Positions 12,179 to 24,900 of a DNA stretch of 64,000 nucleotides are shown here, in pieces. Every line of letters begins with the position of its first letter. Positions within the stretch are counted from its first letter, which is position 1. The DNA is from Gyrodactylus bullatarudis (taxonomy: Eukaryota > Platyhelminthes > Monogenea > Gyrodactylidea > Gyrodactylidae): contig SSNU01000143.1 of the NCBI GenBank assembly GCA_012064415.1, positions 1 to 64,000 on the forward strand, read 5' to 3'. The notes below the pieces were generated by a model. It was not told where the DNA came from, ran no database searches, and saw only the letters and a program-made list of their open reading frames with translations. A program made the position numbers and the translations under genes.

Positions 12179-12767
12179 TAATTCATAATATAAATAGAGG
12201 TTCATAGGTTTTTAGTTGGTATTAAATTGAATTCCATTTCTATAGAAAGGCGATGCCTGATGTTATGAAGAAATAAGTACTTTATTTCAGGCATACTCTT
12301 CAGTCTTTACATGCCAATATAAATACATTAAAAATTACAATAAGAGCAAGGTACAATCTGATCGGTTGGCCTTTCTTCAAAAGTGTACAATATATGATGT
12401 AATTACACGTGTGAAAATTACTAATACATTAAAATTCCTTCCCCACCTGTACATTGTGGGGAGTGTGTATAGACATAAATTTGACTACCAATGAGTACTA
12501 ATGTATACAGAGATTAATGAATATATTACAAGTACAAGTGTAATACTGTTGATACTCCATTAGTGTAATATATACATATTTGATTATAATAATAATTATT
12601 GTTTAAACAATTGGTTAATAGTGAAAAATCTTTTGTTACATTTTATGGTTTTTTTTAAATTTAACATTGTCACAAAAATGTTAAGATAGAGGTTTGTTTT
12701 ACACTTCTATCTACTGATCGAGCCCTCGGTTTGGATAGCGTTTCTTTTGTCTCAATGTTGTGTGTAA
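12179..12767. other. Non-coding AT-rich stretch with one small hairpin
   Basis: No gene recognised. A perfect 6-bp stem CCCCAC/GTGGGG with a 9-base loop lies at 12441-12461, of unknown meaning. Confidence 0.35.
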
Positions 12768-13049
12768 TTTTCAAAATACCAGAGGCTGCACAAACTTCTT
12801 CTGTACACACAGATTAGGCTTTTCTTTTTGTATCAGTAGGGCTTCAGCTGTTTTGAGGGCTGCTAAGTTGTTTCCTGTTTGTCTAAAGATAATTTCAAAA
12901 TTGTCAGGGGAAACCTTTTCCTCGCAATCCTTAACATGTTGCCTAACCGCTGTAGAGCCAGTGTACAAATGTTCAGCCACCCTATCTCCAAGTCTTCTTG
13001 TGGTGTGACCAATGTATTCAGCTTGGCAAAAACATTTGAATTCCATTGT
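12768..13049 (-). pseudogene. PLE GIY-YIG endonuclease fragment
   Basis: The minus strand encodes CFCQAEYIGHTTRRLGDRVA, with the YIG-x-T-x-R core of the GIY-YIG nuclease, then HVKDCEEKV and the closing block KPNLCVQKK that also ends the PLE copy at 33714. GIY-YIG is the endonuclease domain of canonical Penelope-like elements. The orientation is opposite to the RT piece at 11860-12178, so the two come from different insertions or an inversion. Confidence 0.8.
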
Positions 13050-14829
13050 TTAAATTGTTTGGTAATTTAGAAAATTCAAGATTTTTAATTGGAATAAAAG
13101 TTAAACTAGTCAGTGATTAGTAATCACTAATTGAAATAATCTGTTTACCCTTGTGATTAATTCAAAATCTCACAGAACGAATGGTATTTACTGAAACATG
13201 GTATAAAAATGGGAAAGTAAAAAAGAAGAAGATTCTTGTTACCTGAGAATACTTTTCTTCATAGTCGCTTAGTCCTAGAGTTGGTGAGAGAAAATTGGTT
13301 AGAAAATACTCAAATTCCATTGGTTGTTGGTATCCTAAAACTGATTGTACGTTTCAAATAGCAGATCCCTAGCCAAGTTAGTTCATAAGAGAAATAATTT
13401 TTCACAGTAGAAATTATCATGAAATATAAAATTTAAAAGTATATAAAACAATGAATACTTACTCGAAAGCTTCAATTCTTGATTTGTTAATGAATGGATT
13501 TTTTTGCATCACTTACAAAGCAGTAATAACATCATGAGTAACATAGCTGAGTTTTAATTTCAAGAATTTTCAATCTTTTTACTTACTTAAAAAGCCTGAG
13601 AAGCAAATGAATATATTTTCTTTATATTTGATCATTAATATTAACTATATATTCTAAATTGATGAGTCTATAATTACTTGACAGTTCCATGTCTGAAATT
13701 AAAAAAATTAATTTTCAAAAATCTCGAATACAAAATTATGATAAAAGTTTCTAATAATTTCTTAATCTACTAATTCAATCTCAAGTTGAGATTTTTAATC
13801 TTACTCGTTGAGATAAATTCTGAAAAATTGTCATGGAAATATTAGGACAATCTTACGTTTCTCCAGATTCGCTAGAATAAGAATGCTCGCCATTCTCAGC
13901 ATACTTACTCTTTAATTTCTTTTAAACTTCAGACAATTATTTATCAAAAAAAGTTTTACTCACGTTTTGTATTGATTGCATCTGAAGAATTTTATAATCT
14001 TTAATTTAGATTTATTCATTTTCGACTATATAAGACTATACTACATTCGGATTTTTATTTATAGAAAGACCAAGTTTTCTTCCCAGATATGGATTTATGA
14101 AATTTATTTCTAAAATTAATCCATCTGTAGACAAAACTTTGATTGATTCATCAAACAATTCTATCTTGAAATTCGATCAATCTTCATTTGAGCTTACATT
14201 AATAAATATGCTCCACCTTGTCTATGTCGGAAACTTAAATAAAAGAATCATATTTAATTGAAACTTATCAATTGAATCAATACAAGTGAGAAGAAGAAGA
14301 ATTTTATTTGTTAATATTTTTGATGAATTCTCTAATAAATATTTTTTCCTTGCGTGACGATATTAGGTAGTTTAAATTTGTATAATTTTTAGCAATACCT
14401 CACTTTTCCTATGAAAAAATATTTTTTTCTCATCAGAACACTGAAACGACTTTTGATAGAATTTGTCATAAATTGTTTACTATACCTTTTACAAACAAAA
14501 ATAAGAAAAAACTAAATACAAAAAGGGACATAAATAATTTCAAAATAGAACAGTAAAAAAGGGGGAAGTATTTATTTACGTCTTACAAGGTTAAATTTTT
14601 AATGTAAAATGTGTTTTTTTAAGTTGCAAAGAGAGAGGAGATGAAGTTGAGAGTTTAAGATGATTTTTTTTTGTTAGAAAGTATGATTTTATTGATTTAT
14701 AAAAGATAAAATAAATAAATATAAATACACAGCATCTCTGGATATAATATGGCGGTTCGATAAAAAAAATTTTAAAAAAAATAATAATTTGATTAATCTA
14801 TGTTCATGAAATATGTGTAATGAGTATTG
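13050..14829. other. Non-coding stretch; one hAT-like terminal sequence at about 13351-13371
   Basis: The sequence AAATAGCAGATCCCTA ending at 13371 matches the terminal repeat of the hAT element at 41880-44614. No partner end was found nearby, so it looks like a solo end. Otherwise AT-rich with no recognisable gene. Confidence 0.35.
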
Positions 14830-15474
14830 TAGAAATATATAAACCTTTCAAGAAATTTCATTAAACATTCTGGGATTAATGAAGATTAGCATAGAGGAGA
14901 CTCTTAGAATAATCAAGTTTGGACCTAATGTGTGACATTATAGTTTTAATATTAGTTAGGTCGTGACAGTCTGATATTTTATATTTTTTATCAATCATAT
15001 TATATGATGATAGTAAATAGTGATTTGAAAAAGAGGGGTTTCTGAGGTTATATGAGTTTTCAAATAAGTTAACAGATTTAGCAAATGATTTAACAATAAT
15101 AGCATATCTTCTAACCCAGAGAGGGTTGAGCCCAGAGACTAATATGCGAGAATTATAAGATTCTAAATCAGGATATAAGAAATAGAGGAATCTAGATTGA
15201 ATATGCTCAATTTCGAGAGATTTTTCAAAAGTTAGTGAGGGAACAAGGGGAGAGATATAATCGAGGTTATTTAAGACTAAAGCTTTGAAAGCCTTAAGCC
15301 TTAAATTAACGGACCTAGAGAATTTTAGAATTGAGAAAATAGTGGATTTTATTTTAGGGAGATTAGAGAGAGGGTCAATTTTAAGTCCATCAGAGATACT
15401 GAAACCCAGGTCCAAAGTTAAGGAGACAATTTCTCCAGGAAGTAGAAGAGATTCCGAGAGGGTTGCAGGGAGAC
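14830..15474 (-). pseudogene. LINE fragment, third copy (C-terminal part)
   Basis: The minus strand is open over 15415-14876: LGFSISDGLKIDPLSNLPK, VLNNLDYISPLV and SGLNPLWVRRYAII, all matching the first two copies. It starts abruptly at about 15474 at the block LPGEIVS, directly against a Tc1-like fragment. Only the region after the RT core is kept. Confidence 0.7.
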
Positions 15475-15543
15475 CATTATTTTAAAATTCTAAGTCTGGC
15501 TCCATTTTCGTACGTAATAAATCCGTTTAAAAAAATTACCTTA
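15475..15543 (+). pseudogene. Tc1-like transposase scrap
   Basis: It encodes YFKILSLAPFSYVINPFKKI, matching the last DDE block of the relic at 1168-2228 (FKILRLGTYSYLLNPIEKV). The catalytic Glu after NPI/NPF is replaced by Lys. About 70 bp are wedged between a LINE and a PLE fragment. Confidence 0.55.
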
Positions 15544-15545
15544 TG

Positions 15546-16510
15546 TTGTAAGAATTTCGTCTTCAGTTTCAACGGAACAATGTATGTGGAGAAAGATGGC
15601 GTCGCAATGAGATCACCACAAGGTCCAATACTCGCAGATTTTTCTCCTTGCAAAGCTTGAAAGATCAACTCTTAATACTAGTATAGAAAAGTTTAGTCAT
15701 TTTCATCGATATATGGATGACACTTTCATTATAACAGATAACAATAATGATTTGAATGATCTCTTATTAGAATTTAACCAAGCCCATCCTAGAGCTCACG
15801 AAGGAGAAAGAGAGTGATGGTAAAATTTCCTTCGTGGACGTAATGATCTCAAAGTAAAACGACGGGAAATTAGTAAGGTCCATCCATAGAAAGAACACGT
15901 TCACAGGACGACTTTTGAATTTTAACTTCTACGTCCCGATGACTCAGAAACGAGGTCTAATAACGTCCTTGGCCAAAAGAGTGAGACGAATCGTATCAGA
16001 TGAAACCTGGCAAAGTGAATTAGTAAAACTTATATGCATCTTCCTGTCAAATGACTATCCAATCGAACTCATAAACGATAGACTTGCGAAACTTTATACA
16101 CCAAGGAACAAGCCCAAAGAGACGAACGACGGACATGCTGTGCTCACTCTGCCATTCATAAGAGATCAAGCGATTACAACCTTCCAGAAAAAGATAAACA
16201 ATACTTTTAATGAAGCCCATCCAAAGGCTCATTTTAAGTTCGTTTAACTAATAACTAATAAAACGCTGAGAAAATTCTCAAAGAAAAAATGGACGAATCG
16301 ACGTAGACGCATGTAGTATACAAATTCAAGCGTCCGTGTGATGCAGTGTATATAGGACACACTGCGAGAAGGCTATAAGACAAGGTAGATGAACACCTCC
16401 ACAAAGGTCAGACTGCCGTTAGAGATCTCTAGAAGACATGCGAATCCAATCTTTCCTCTAAAAACTTCGAAATTATTTACAAATCTTATGGAAACAACTT
16501 TATCAAACTT
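15546..16510 (+). pseudogene. PLE fragment: RT, linker and GIY-YIG, with stops and frameshifts
   Basis: Blocks in order: MYVEKDGVAMRSPQGPILAD; the active-site segment RYMDDTFII (about 15706-15735) with Met for the usual Val; the segment LITSLAKRVRRIVSDETWQ (about 15957-16013); then VYIGHTARRL (about 16347-16376), the GIY-YIG core. It belongs to a PLE subfamily different from the 32.5-kb copy. Frame changes occur near 15660, 15810 and 16240. It ends against a small inverted-repeat element at 16511. Confidence 0.75.
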
Positions 16511-16776
16511 AGTCTATAAATCTATTTTTTGAAAAAGTCCTGATTGGTTGATTCAATTATACTCTATTATAAATTGTATAATTAAATGGACTGATGATTA
16601 TAGATCTAGGAATAAAACGAGCTCCTGTTTTGTATATCGTCAAGAAATCATTAATTTTCATTTGAAATTCATCTTTTTTGAGATTCTGAGACCTCTTATC
16701 ATCGGATGCTTCAGTTTATAGGCTGAAAGATTTAAAATTCTTTTCTGGACTTTTTCAAAAAATAGATTTATAGACT
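16511..16776. mobile_element. MITE-like element with ~29-bp terminal inverted repeats
   Basis: The left end AGTCTATAAATCTATTTTTT and its reverse complement at the right end pair over about 29 bases. The 266-bp unit has no coding content and abuts the 3' end of the PLE fragment. No clear target duplication is visible. Confidence 0.6.
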
Positions 16777-19700
16777 TGGTTTGACTTTTGCTTTAATTTT
16801 CTAAAAAAAATTAATTTCTATTTTATATAATAAAAAAGTTATAAGTTCTTAAAGTTTCATCAGGAATTATCTCAAATAAGTAAGACAGAAAAATAACTTA
16901 CGATGAAATTCGTATTTGATTTTAATTAGTCATACAGGTGTGATTAGGAACCGAGTGTCTACACATAGATAACGTGTTACTGAATGTTACACATGTAATT
17001 ATAATCTTTTACATGGTGAGGGGGACACATTAGTTTTTCCATTTCAAGGTTTATTTTATATTCTTTGGGGGGTAGTAATGTTCAGTGCACAAAAACTAGT
17101 GAAAACAAATCAAGAAAAAACCGATTTTTTTGTATTTTGCAAACTGTTAAAAGTTAAGAAAAGATGTAATTAAATTTTTCACCTGTTATTATCCTCTTTC
17201 ATTTGACACTAAAATCGACATTGATGAAAAATGTAGAAAAATTACTTGGATCAACTTCATTCTGATTTTAAGCTTACAAAATTCAATCCCCTCCCCAAAA
17301 TACCGTTCTGATCAGAATTTAATTCTCTATCAATTGATCTGAAAATCTCAACTTTTTGAAATTTTCAGACAAAAATTTATACCAAGACCCTAATAGACCT
17401 ACTCCAAAATACAATGACAAGTTATTTATTTATTAGAAACTGTGAATATTCACAAATGTAGAAAAATGAATGGAGGTTTAGTTTTACACTCCACAAATAC
17501 AGTTCTCAATAGGTTTAGTGGTACTGATCGAATCAGGAGTAAATTCTCTTTAAATTGAGATAAAAAACTTGAAAAGTGTGAAATTTTGGTCAAAAAATAA
17601 TTATTTTTATCTTGTTCTACTTTAAAGTAGATTTATGATGAGAAAGAATCTATTTTTGATAGGAAAATTGGGGTGAGCAATTTCTCATGCACTAATACTG
17701 CGGCACAACTGTAGTTCATAAGAAATTAGACTTATTCAGTGAATAATTAAGAGACATTGAGACATTCTCAAGCAGACTTAAAGCTCACCTGTGTTCTCTA
17801 TTTTGAATTATTATTAATTTTTTGATGCTTTGACAGACTCACATTCTCCTGTAATTTTCAATAAAGTAGTTAATGAATTATCAAATATTATATTTTAGCA
17901 CTCGTGATTAAGCATGTCAAGATTAGTGTTTTGAATTTTTATTTTACACTGTATGAGAGCCTCTAAATTTTTCTATGTAGAAGAAATTCGCTTTTTATCA
18001 TTCGAGATCAAATGTCGATGAGGCTAAGGACTAAACTATGAGAGAAATTTTTTTTCATAATTGCAATTTAAGAAAATAGAAAATATTTATTTGTGTCCAA
18101 CTGCAAATCAGCTGGTAGATAATTAATCCTTAAAGTCCCACAGTGATAGTTCTATCACACGTCATATTAGCAACTCATTATTATTCATTCAAGCCTCAGA
18201 AAATACTTGGTTTACCACCCAAGATAAATATCAATTTTATCAAGAAGATGAATTACAAATTTCATGTAAGGAATTATTGGTGAAGAGCTATCTACAAAAA
18301 GAACAATTTTATTTTTGAGTTTCAGGTTGAACTCTTTTAGGAAGTGAAGAGAATGAATTAACAAAGAGCTTTCAAGTTTAATATTAACAGTTTTGAAACC
18401 GATGTTTATGCCTAATTTTTTCTACTTGATAACTATACTGGAGTCAGAGGAATCGCCTAGATTAATGATGAAAGAAGAGTTTTTTGAAATAAAATAAAAA
18501 AATGGGGGACATTGGATTGGCTAAACAGATATTAATGACGTCAATGATTGTGATTGTTTATTCACACGTTTGTTTTTTTAACCTTTGGTTTTCTCTCATG
18601 TTAGAGGGGGGACTATCTAGATCCTTCTTACTTTAAGCTGGATATGCTTTCAATTTAGATTTGTTCGAATTTATAATCGATTTCTGATACTAATTTATTT
18701 CAACAATTAATAGTGACGATTTTGAAATTCTTAACTGAAACTTAGCAAATACCCGTAAAATTTAACGCTCTTTCAGTTGGTGCTTTTCGTTTTTAAAAAT
18801 TCCCCATGGTTTAAGAGATATTTTAGCTCAGTTATTAGCAAAGGTACAAAATTAATTTTTAGCTCATTCGAAAAAGGAAAAAATACTCTTTTCAATGGTG
18901 TATCACACTTGATATTATTCAAAAACTAGTTATTTTAAGAGAGTATTGAAGTGTTTCAGATAAAAATAATTTGGTTTCTGATACTTGATTCTGATTGGTC
19001 AATGAAAAATCAATGCTCATTGGTCGAATATTTTGGGTCAGAAAGGTATAAATAAAGATGTTCCTGCAAGATTTAATTTATCTCGAGACATCATGTGTGA
19101 AATTTACTGTATACTAATTAAAAGAGAGTTGATTTTTTTCGAAAAATTAATTTTTGTTCAAAAACTTGTTTTTTTTTAAATCTACTTCCTGGAGTCATTG
19201 ATAAAAAGTAAGAAAGCTTTTGTTGAGGAATCAAGCACCTCCAGAATTCAAAAATGCAATCGCCTGAACTCTACCTGCTAAACCTTAAAAGATAACCTGT
19301 TTTTGGATCAAAAAATGACCCATTTGCGTTAAAACAACTGTGGATTCGTAATCAGACATAGGATAGACAAAAGATTGAATGCGAGTCATGAAAAAAAATT
19401 CTCTGGGACTTTAAGGGTTAAGAATTATGGCTGTTTCTTTTAGGTTGTTTCTTTGACAGCTCGCAAAACTATAATCACGATTCTTAAAAGTATAAATCAA
19501 AAATTTAATCTTCAGACGTACGGAAAAAAATTGAATCTAAAAGTATATTAAGCATTAAATCCGCAATAATAATATTTTGACAGTCAATATTGAAAAATTG
19601 CTTTGCTCACAATTTATAATCATATCTAATTTTGAAATGTCCAGTGAGAAGAAATGATATAGAGTTGAGCACATGTTTTAGTGCCAAAAAAATAAATCTC

Positions 19701-21980
19701 CTTTCAGAGAAATATTCAAATAAAATCATTACTTTTTTCAGCTCTTCCTCGATAAATTAAGCTGATTTTGAAAGTTAAAAAAAACCAGAACTATTTCTCA
19801 GGCATTAACATAATTAACGGATTCAGTTGAGTTTAGTGCTATTGAGTAGATAGGATGAATTTTTGCTTAGAAAAAATGAAAATTTTGAAGATCTGTATCC
19901 ACAACATCCATATGCTCTTGGAAGATCCCTCTCTTAGGGACTCCACTACTACTGAGATCGTGTTTAACCATTATAATAACATCAAGATGCAATGTATAAA
20001 TAATCTCTTTATTAATATACTATCACGGTAGGTTCTTAGAGTTTGAACTGAACTTCCCGCTCGGTCTGGCTCCTTCTTTATTACCGACTCTTTCATGGAC
20101 ACTTTGTTTAACTATATTAAAAAAAGAATAAATATGAATATATTATTTCCAACTTCATAACAGAAAAATTTTCCGAAAAAAATAATTTGAAATTTCAATT
20201 TTGAAACTCACAAGCTTCTCAATTGATCTTTCTAGAAAAGGAATATTTCTTGAGTTGATTTTACATTTATTATTGCATTTTCTTCAAGATTCGTTTCATT
20301 ATACTCAACAATGATAATAAAACTGTCCGTATACTCCTTCAATAGTAAGCACTTAGAGCTATGCTAGAAGAAGTTTTTAAGGTCCAACACAAACAGATCA
20401 GCAAAAACCAAGTGCTCTGTTTGTCACTAAGTTATTTTATTCTGGGAAATATATATTTAATATTTAAGAAAAAAAATGGAAGCTTCAATTCTAACATCCA
20501 ATAGAAATGAAAGATTTCAAATCGATTATCCCAAGAGCGCATTGTTTACAATTCCAAATGCAAACCTTAAACACGCCCTAACATTACTTTTCTAGTCGAA
20601 ATAATCTTGCAAATCAAAAGGGAAATATCTAGTTGATTTTATTAATTTTTACTCGAATTCTAAGAACCTTTTAATAAATCGATAAATATCAAGTAATCGA
20701 CTTGGAAATGTTTGATTCTTCACATGATTTTAAGTAACTTACTTCAGTCATCAATTGAAAATTTAATTAACCTTCAAACTTGGTATTTGCATATATTTTA
20801 AAATCTATTTCGCATTTTGCTAAAAATTACGCGTTCTAATAAATTTTAATTTTATCCTACGAAGAAATTTAAATCTATTCTTTATTCTTTTCAGACGATA
20901 ATTATCGAATTATCCATTAAAAATTTAAGAATATATTACACTATAGTTAGACCTGTGACTTGTGAACCAAACCCAGTTGAAAAATGAGATTCTTGACTTA
21001 GACTCTACCTTGTAGAGTAGAGATAAAAAATGTGTAAATATTTGAGAATAAGATTAGCGAACGGGTGTGAAACAGTTGGATAATAGTAAAGAGTAGTGTA
21101 ATGTGTAAGTACATGCAGATGGCCACTAGGCTTGTTATTTGTTAGTTTAGTAAATTTTAATTTTTGACAGAAAATTTAATATTTATATATAAACCCTACT
21201 CATAAGTATGATGATGATTTCGAAAAAAGAAAAAATAAATTTGAAAGAAACAGAGAGAAGAGAGTAATTTTTGTTTACAAGTCACAGCTGTATTATGGTT
21301 CGCCCAAATTGGGCGGCCCAATCAGTGTACTGACTGACTCTGATATTTTAAGATTATTTTTACCAGGTTGATCGGCTTCGAGGGCTTCTTTTTTTGAGTT
21401 GAAATTTGTTGAAAATTTAAATATTTCATCTATGTCTAGTTCTTTATTACCAGAGTCATATTCTTCGAAATTAGCAAGTTCACTGTTTCGAGTACAAACT
21501 TGAGAAATTAAAGACCATTAATTACCACTTATTTTAATATAGTTTTTTTATTATCGTTGTTTACTGAAATAAATTTCAAGTTTTCAATTACATCTAAAGT
21601 TTGGATTTTAAATCATGTCTAAGTAGTTTAGGAACACAGAAATTGGAAATTCTAAAATTTAATCAAGTATATTTTCAGAAATATGTCGCTAACTTGGGAC
21701 ATTTACCAAGTAGACCTAAGTAAAAGATTTTTTCTTGAACGGATATAAAAGATTCACCTAATCTCGTAATTTTATCTGGTTTCCAAATCCTGCGAGGTAG
21801 ATATATTATTAAAAAGAGCAACCTACAATAAAATTTATTGAATAAATTCGTTATATAATGCTTTTAAATTTTGAATTAAATTTTAATTATTATAATTAAA
21901 TTAGGATTAAAATTTTATTTAAAATATCTTTTAATATTTAAATTCAATTTGTTTAAATAAGTTCTCTTTACAAAACTCGT
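16777..21980. other. Long non-coding stretch upstream of the SLC37-type gene
   Basis: AT-rich DNA. No coding exon, RNA gene or intact mobile element was recognised. A weak inverted pair (TGTGACTTGT near 20957 and its complement near 21273) may mark a decayed MITE. A slightly more GC-rich patch at 19880-20110 has no readable frame. Confidence 0.4.
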
Positions 21981-24900
21981 ATGTCAAAAATTCCACTAGG
22001 ACCCAGAATTCTTGGGATTCCTTTAAAGCTTAACAAGTAAATTCATACAATTATCTTCAGCTATAAAATAATAACCTTTTTGATCACTTTTACTACCTAT
22101 GTGACATACCATGCATCTCGAAAACCATTAAGTATTGTTAAAAATGGTCTTCATGCTAATTGTACCGAGTATGCAATCCATAACAGTATTCCTATTCCCA
22201 TTGCTAATGAAACATTTTGCTGGTTTCCACCGTTCGGTTAGTTATCTCATTCAAATAAGCTTATCTTGTTTCTAGTTCTTTCTTCCAACATTAGATACAA
22301 TGGACTACAGTTCCAAATTCTCGGAATTAGACTTGGCCTTTCTCGCTAGTTATGCCCTGGCAATGTTCTTGAGGTGAGTATTAATTTTAATCAATTTCTT
22401 TACTCCTCCAAGTAATCTTTGAACTATTTTTTATTGAGCTTATTTATTGTTAAAATGTTTATAATCTTTGAGAGTACAAAAAGTTCAATGTTTTTACATC
22501 AACTCGACTTTCTTATTCTTTTTCTGATGTTGAGTTAACTGATACTTTTATCAAGTAAAGCTTTTAGTTTCAACCAAAAACTCTAGCCTGGTTACTTTGT
22601 TTCAAAAGTGACTGATTTTTTCTTTCACTCTGTTTCTAGTTTGCTAATTGTATCATGTGATGCATTTTTTTAATTAAAAATAGACAATAAATAATTTTCC
22701 TTTAAATAAAATTTAATTCCTTGAGATATTATTGAACAGTTTTAATTTGAAAATCTTTTCTTTTATTTAGTGGTCATTTAGCTGAAAGAATCAATATGCG
22801 CATCTACTTGGCCATTGGCTGTTTCTCTTGCTCCATTGCAACATGCTTGTTTGGATCTGGCTACTTCTTCTCAATACACAGTTTCATCTTTTATATTTTT
22901 TGTCAAGTAAGCCAAGAATAAACTTATTTTAAAGCCCATTGGTATGAGGTTTATTGGTCATTTATCTCTTATTCACTCTTTTAATTTTCATGGTTAAATG
23001 AAAAATTAATATTTCAATGACCTTTAACTGAGTCATCAAACTTTTGAATATGACTATTTTCTAGACAAAGTTGAACTCTAATAGTCTGATTGATGATGAA
23101 TAACTATTTAAGAAAAAAATATTACAGCTAATTGAATTATTATTATTTCAATATAGATTTTTAATTTAAATCCTATTCATATACACTTAAGATGGATTTG
23201 GCAAATTTTCAAATCTCATCCAGTTCCACCTAAAAATAAATTTCCCCAAAACTCGAAATATTTTACCCTATTGAATAACTTGTAAGACTTGTTACATTTT
23301 GTAATTACTAAAATTGAACTCCTGGAATCTACTCCTAATGCGATTATTCTCCTGATTGTGTATAAATATCCTAGTTTGTATTAAACAGAGGGAAATTTTC
23401 TCATTTAATTATTATAATTAATTATTATTTATACTTGTTTACTTACCAGTAGACATGATATTTATGGCAAAAATTATCAGTTGATTTTTGAAAAAATGAG
23501 TTTTTTTAAATAAATATTTCATATTTAGTTACTAAATGGAGCCGTTCAAGCAACTGGTTGGCCAGCGGTTGTTGCCTTAATGGCCAATTGGTTTGGCAAA
23601 TCCAAACGTGGTCTCATGATGGGCATATGGAATGCCAATTCAAGTATTGGCAACATTCTTGGCTCTCTACTGGCTGGAATTTTCGTCCTGGATCGATGGG
23701 GCTGGTCCTTTGTTCTACCCGGCATTCTCATCGGAGTTGCTGGCCTCTTTTGTCTACTCTTCATCGTTCCACGTAATTAAAAAATTTTTACGTTCCTATA
23801 TCTAACACTAAATTAGAGTTGAGAACTTCAATTTTTGAATTTTCGCCAACATTTTTTATGAATTTTACTGAGATATGACTGAATCACTAAAAACCATCGT
23901 CAACTGATATAATTTGGCAAATTAAAGCAATTTGTAAAATCGTGTAAAAATTTCGAATAATTTTGGTATATTTTTAAGGATTTTAGAAAAATAGGACAAT
24001 TGAAAGCAGGGAATGAATATTATATTAGATCCATATTCTCAAAAACAGCAATTTCTCAGCTTAAACTTCAAATTTTTCTGTTTTTCCAATCAGTTATTGT
24101 TAGGAATAGAATTTGCCTCTACCTATTTCTTATCTCTAAGTAAATTGTTACATTAAAAACCCATCAAAATCATCTTTTACTCATCATGTAACAACAGTTT
24201 GTCTTGATCAAATGGTTTATTTCTTCCCTTCAAATAAGATAGATAACCAAATTTAGACGAAAAAGGACTCAATTCTAAAGCACAAAATTCTTTATTCTTC
24301 AGATCCAGAAGACTGTGGTCTACCAAATCAAAATGTAAGCGAACAGGTAACTCCATCTATGCACGAGGAATCCCTAAATCAACCAGAGGAAATTGAAATT
24401 GTCAAGGACGAAGCAATCTCTTTCTTTGGAGCTATTAAGCAACCTGTAAGTATCCCTCCCTTGAAAACCATTTAAACTTTTTGTGTAAAGGAATTATTTC
24501 AGATTTTACACTTCCCCCTTATGAGTACGGCTATTAAGCCTATGCTCAATATTCAGGGAGGTTTTTTCTAGCCTTCTGAATTTTATTTCTGGATTATAAA
24601 CTCTCTTTTAGTACAAAAAACTCTGTCATCCTTACTCAGTGTATAAATTTTACTAAATTTTGAAATTAGAACTAGTATCTAAAAGGTGTGAATACGCTGA
24701 TTACGGAATCCCATTTTCCCAAAGATACACTGACATTTTCAGACAAACTATGTAAATTTTTATAACCACACAGATTTCTCAAAACGTAAATATTATCAAT
24801 TCTCGTAGTAAAACTCATTCAAATCTTCTAGCGTATATTTAAAATTTTTATTAAATATCAAAAATATTGAATTTCTTCAGGTTTCAAAAGTCAGAAAAAT

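Noticed and set aside
19880..20110. GC-richer patch, considered as an LTR or gag fragment
   Set aside because: No reading frame, primer-binding site or repeat partner could be found.
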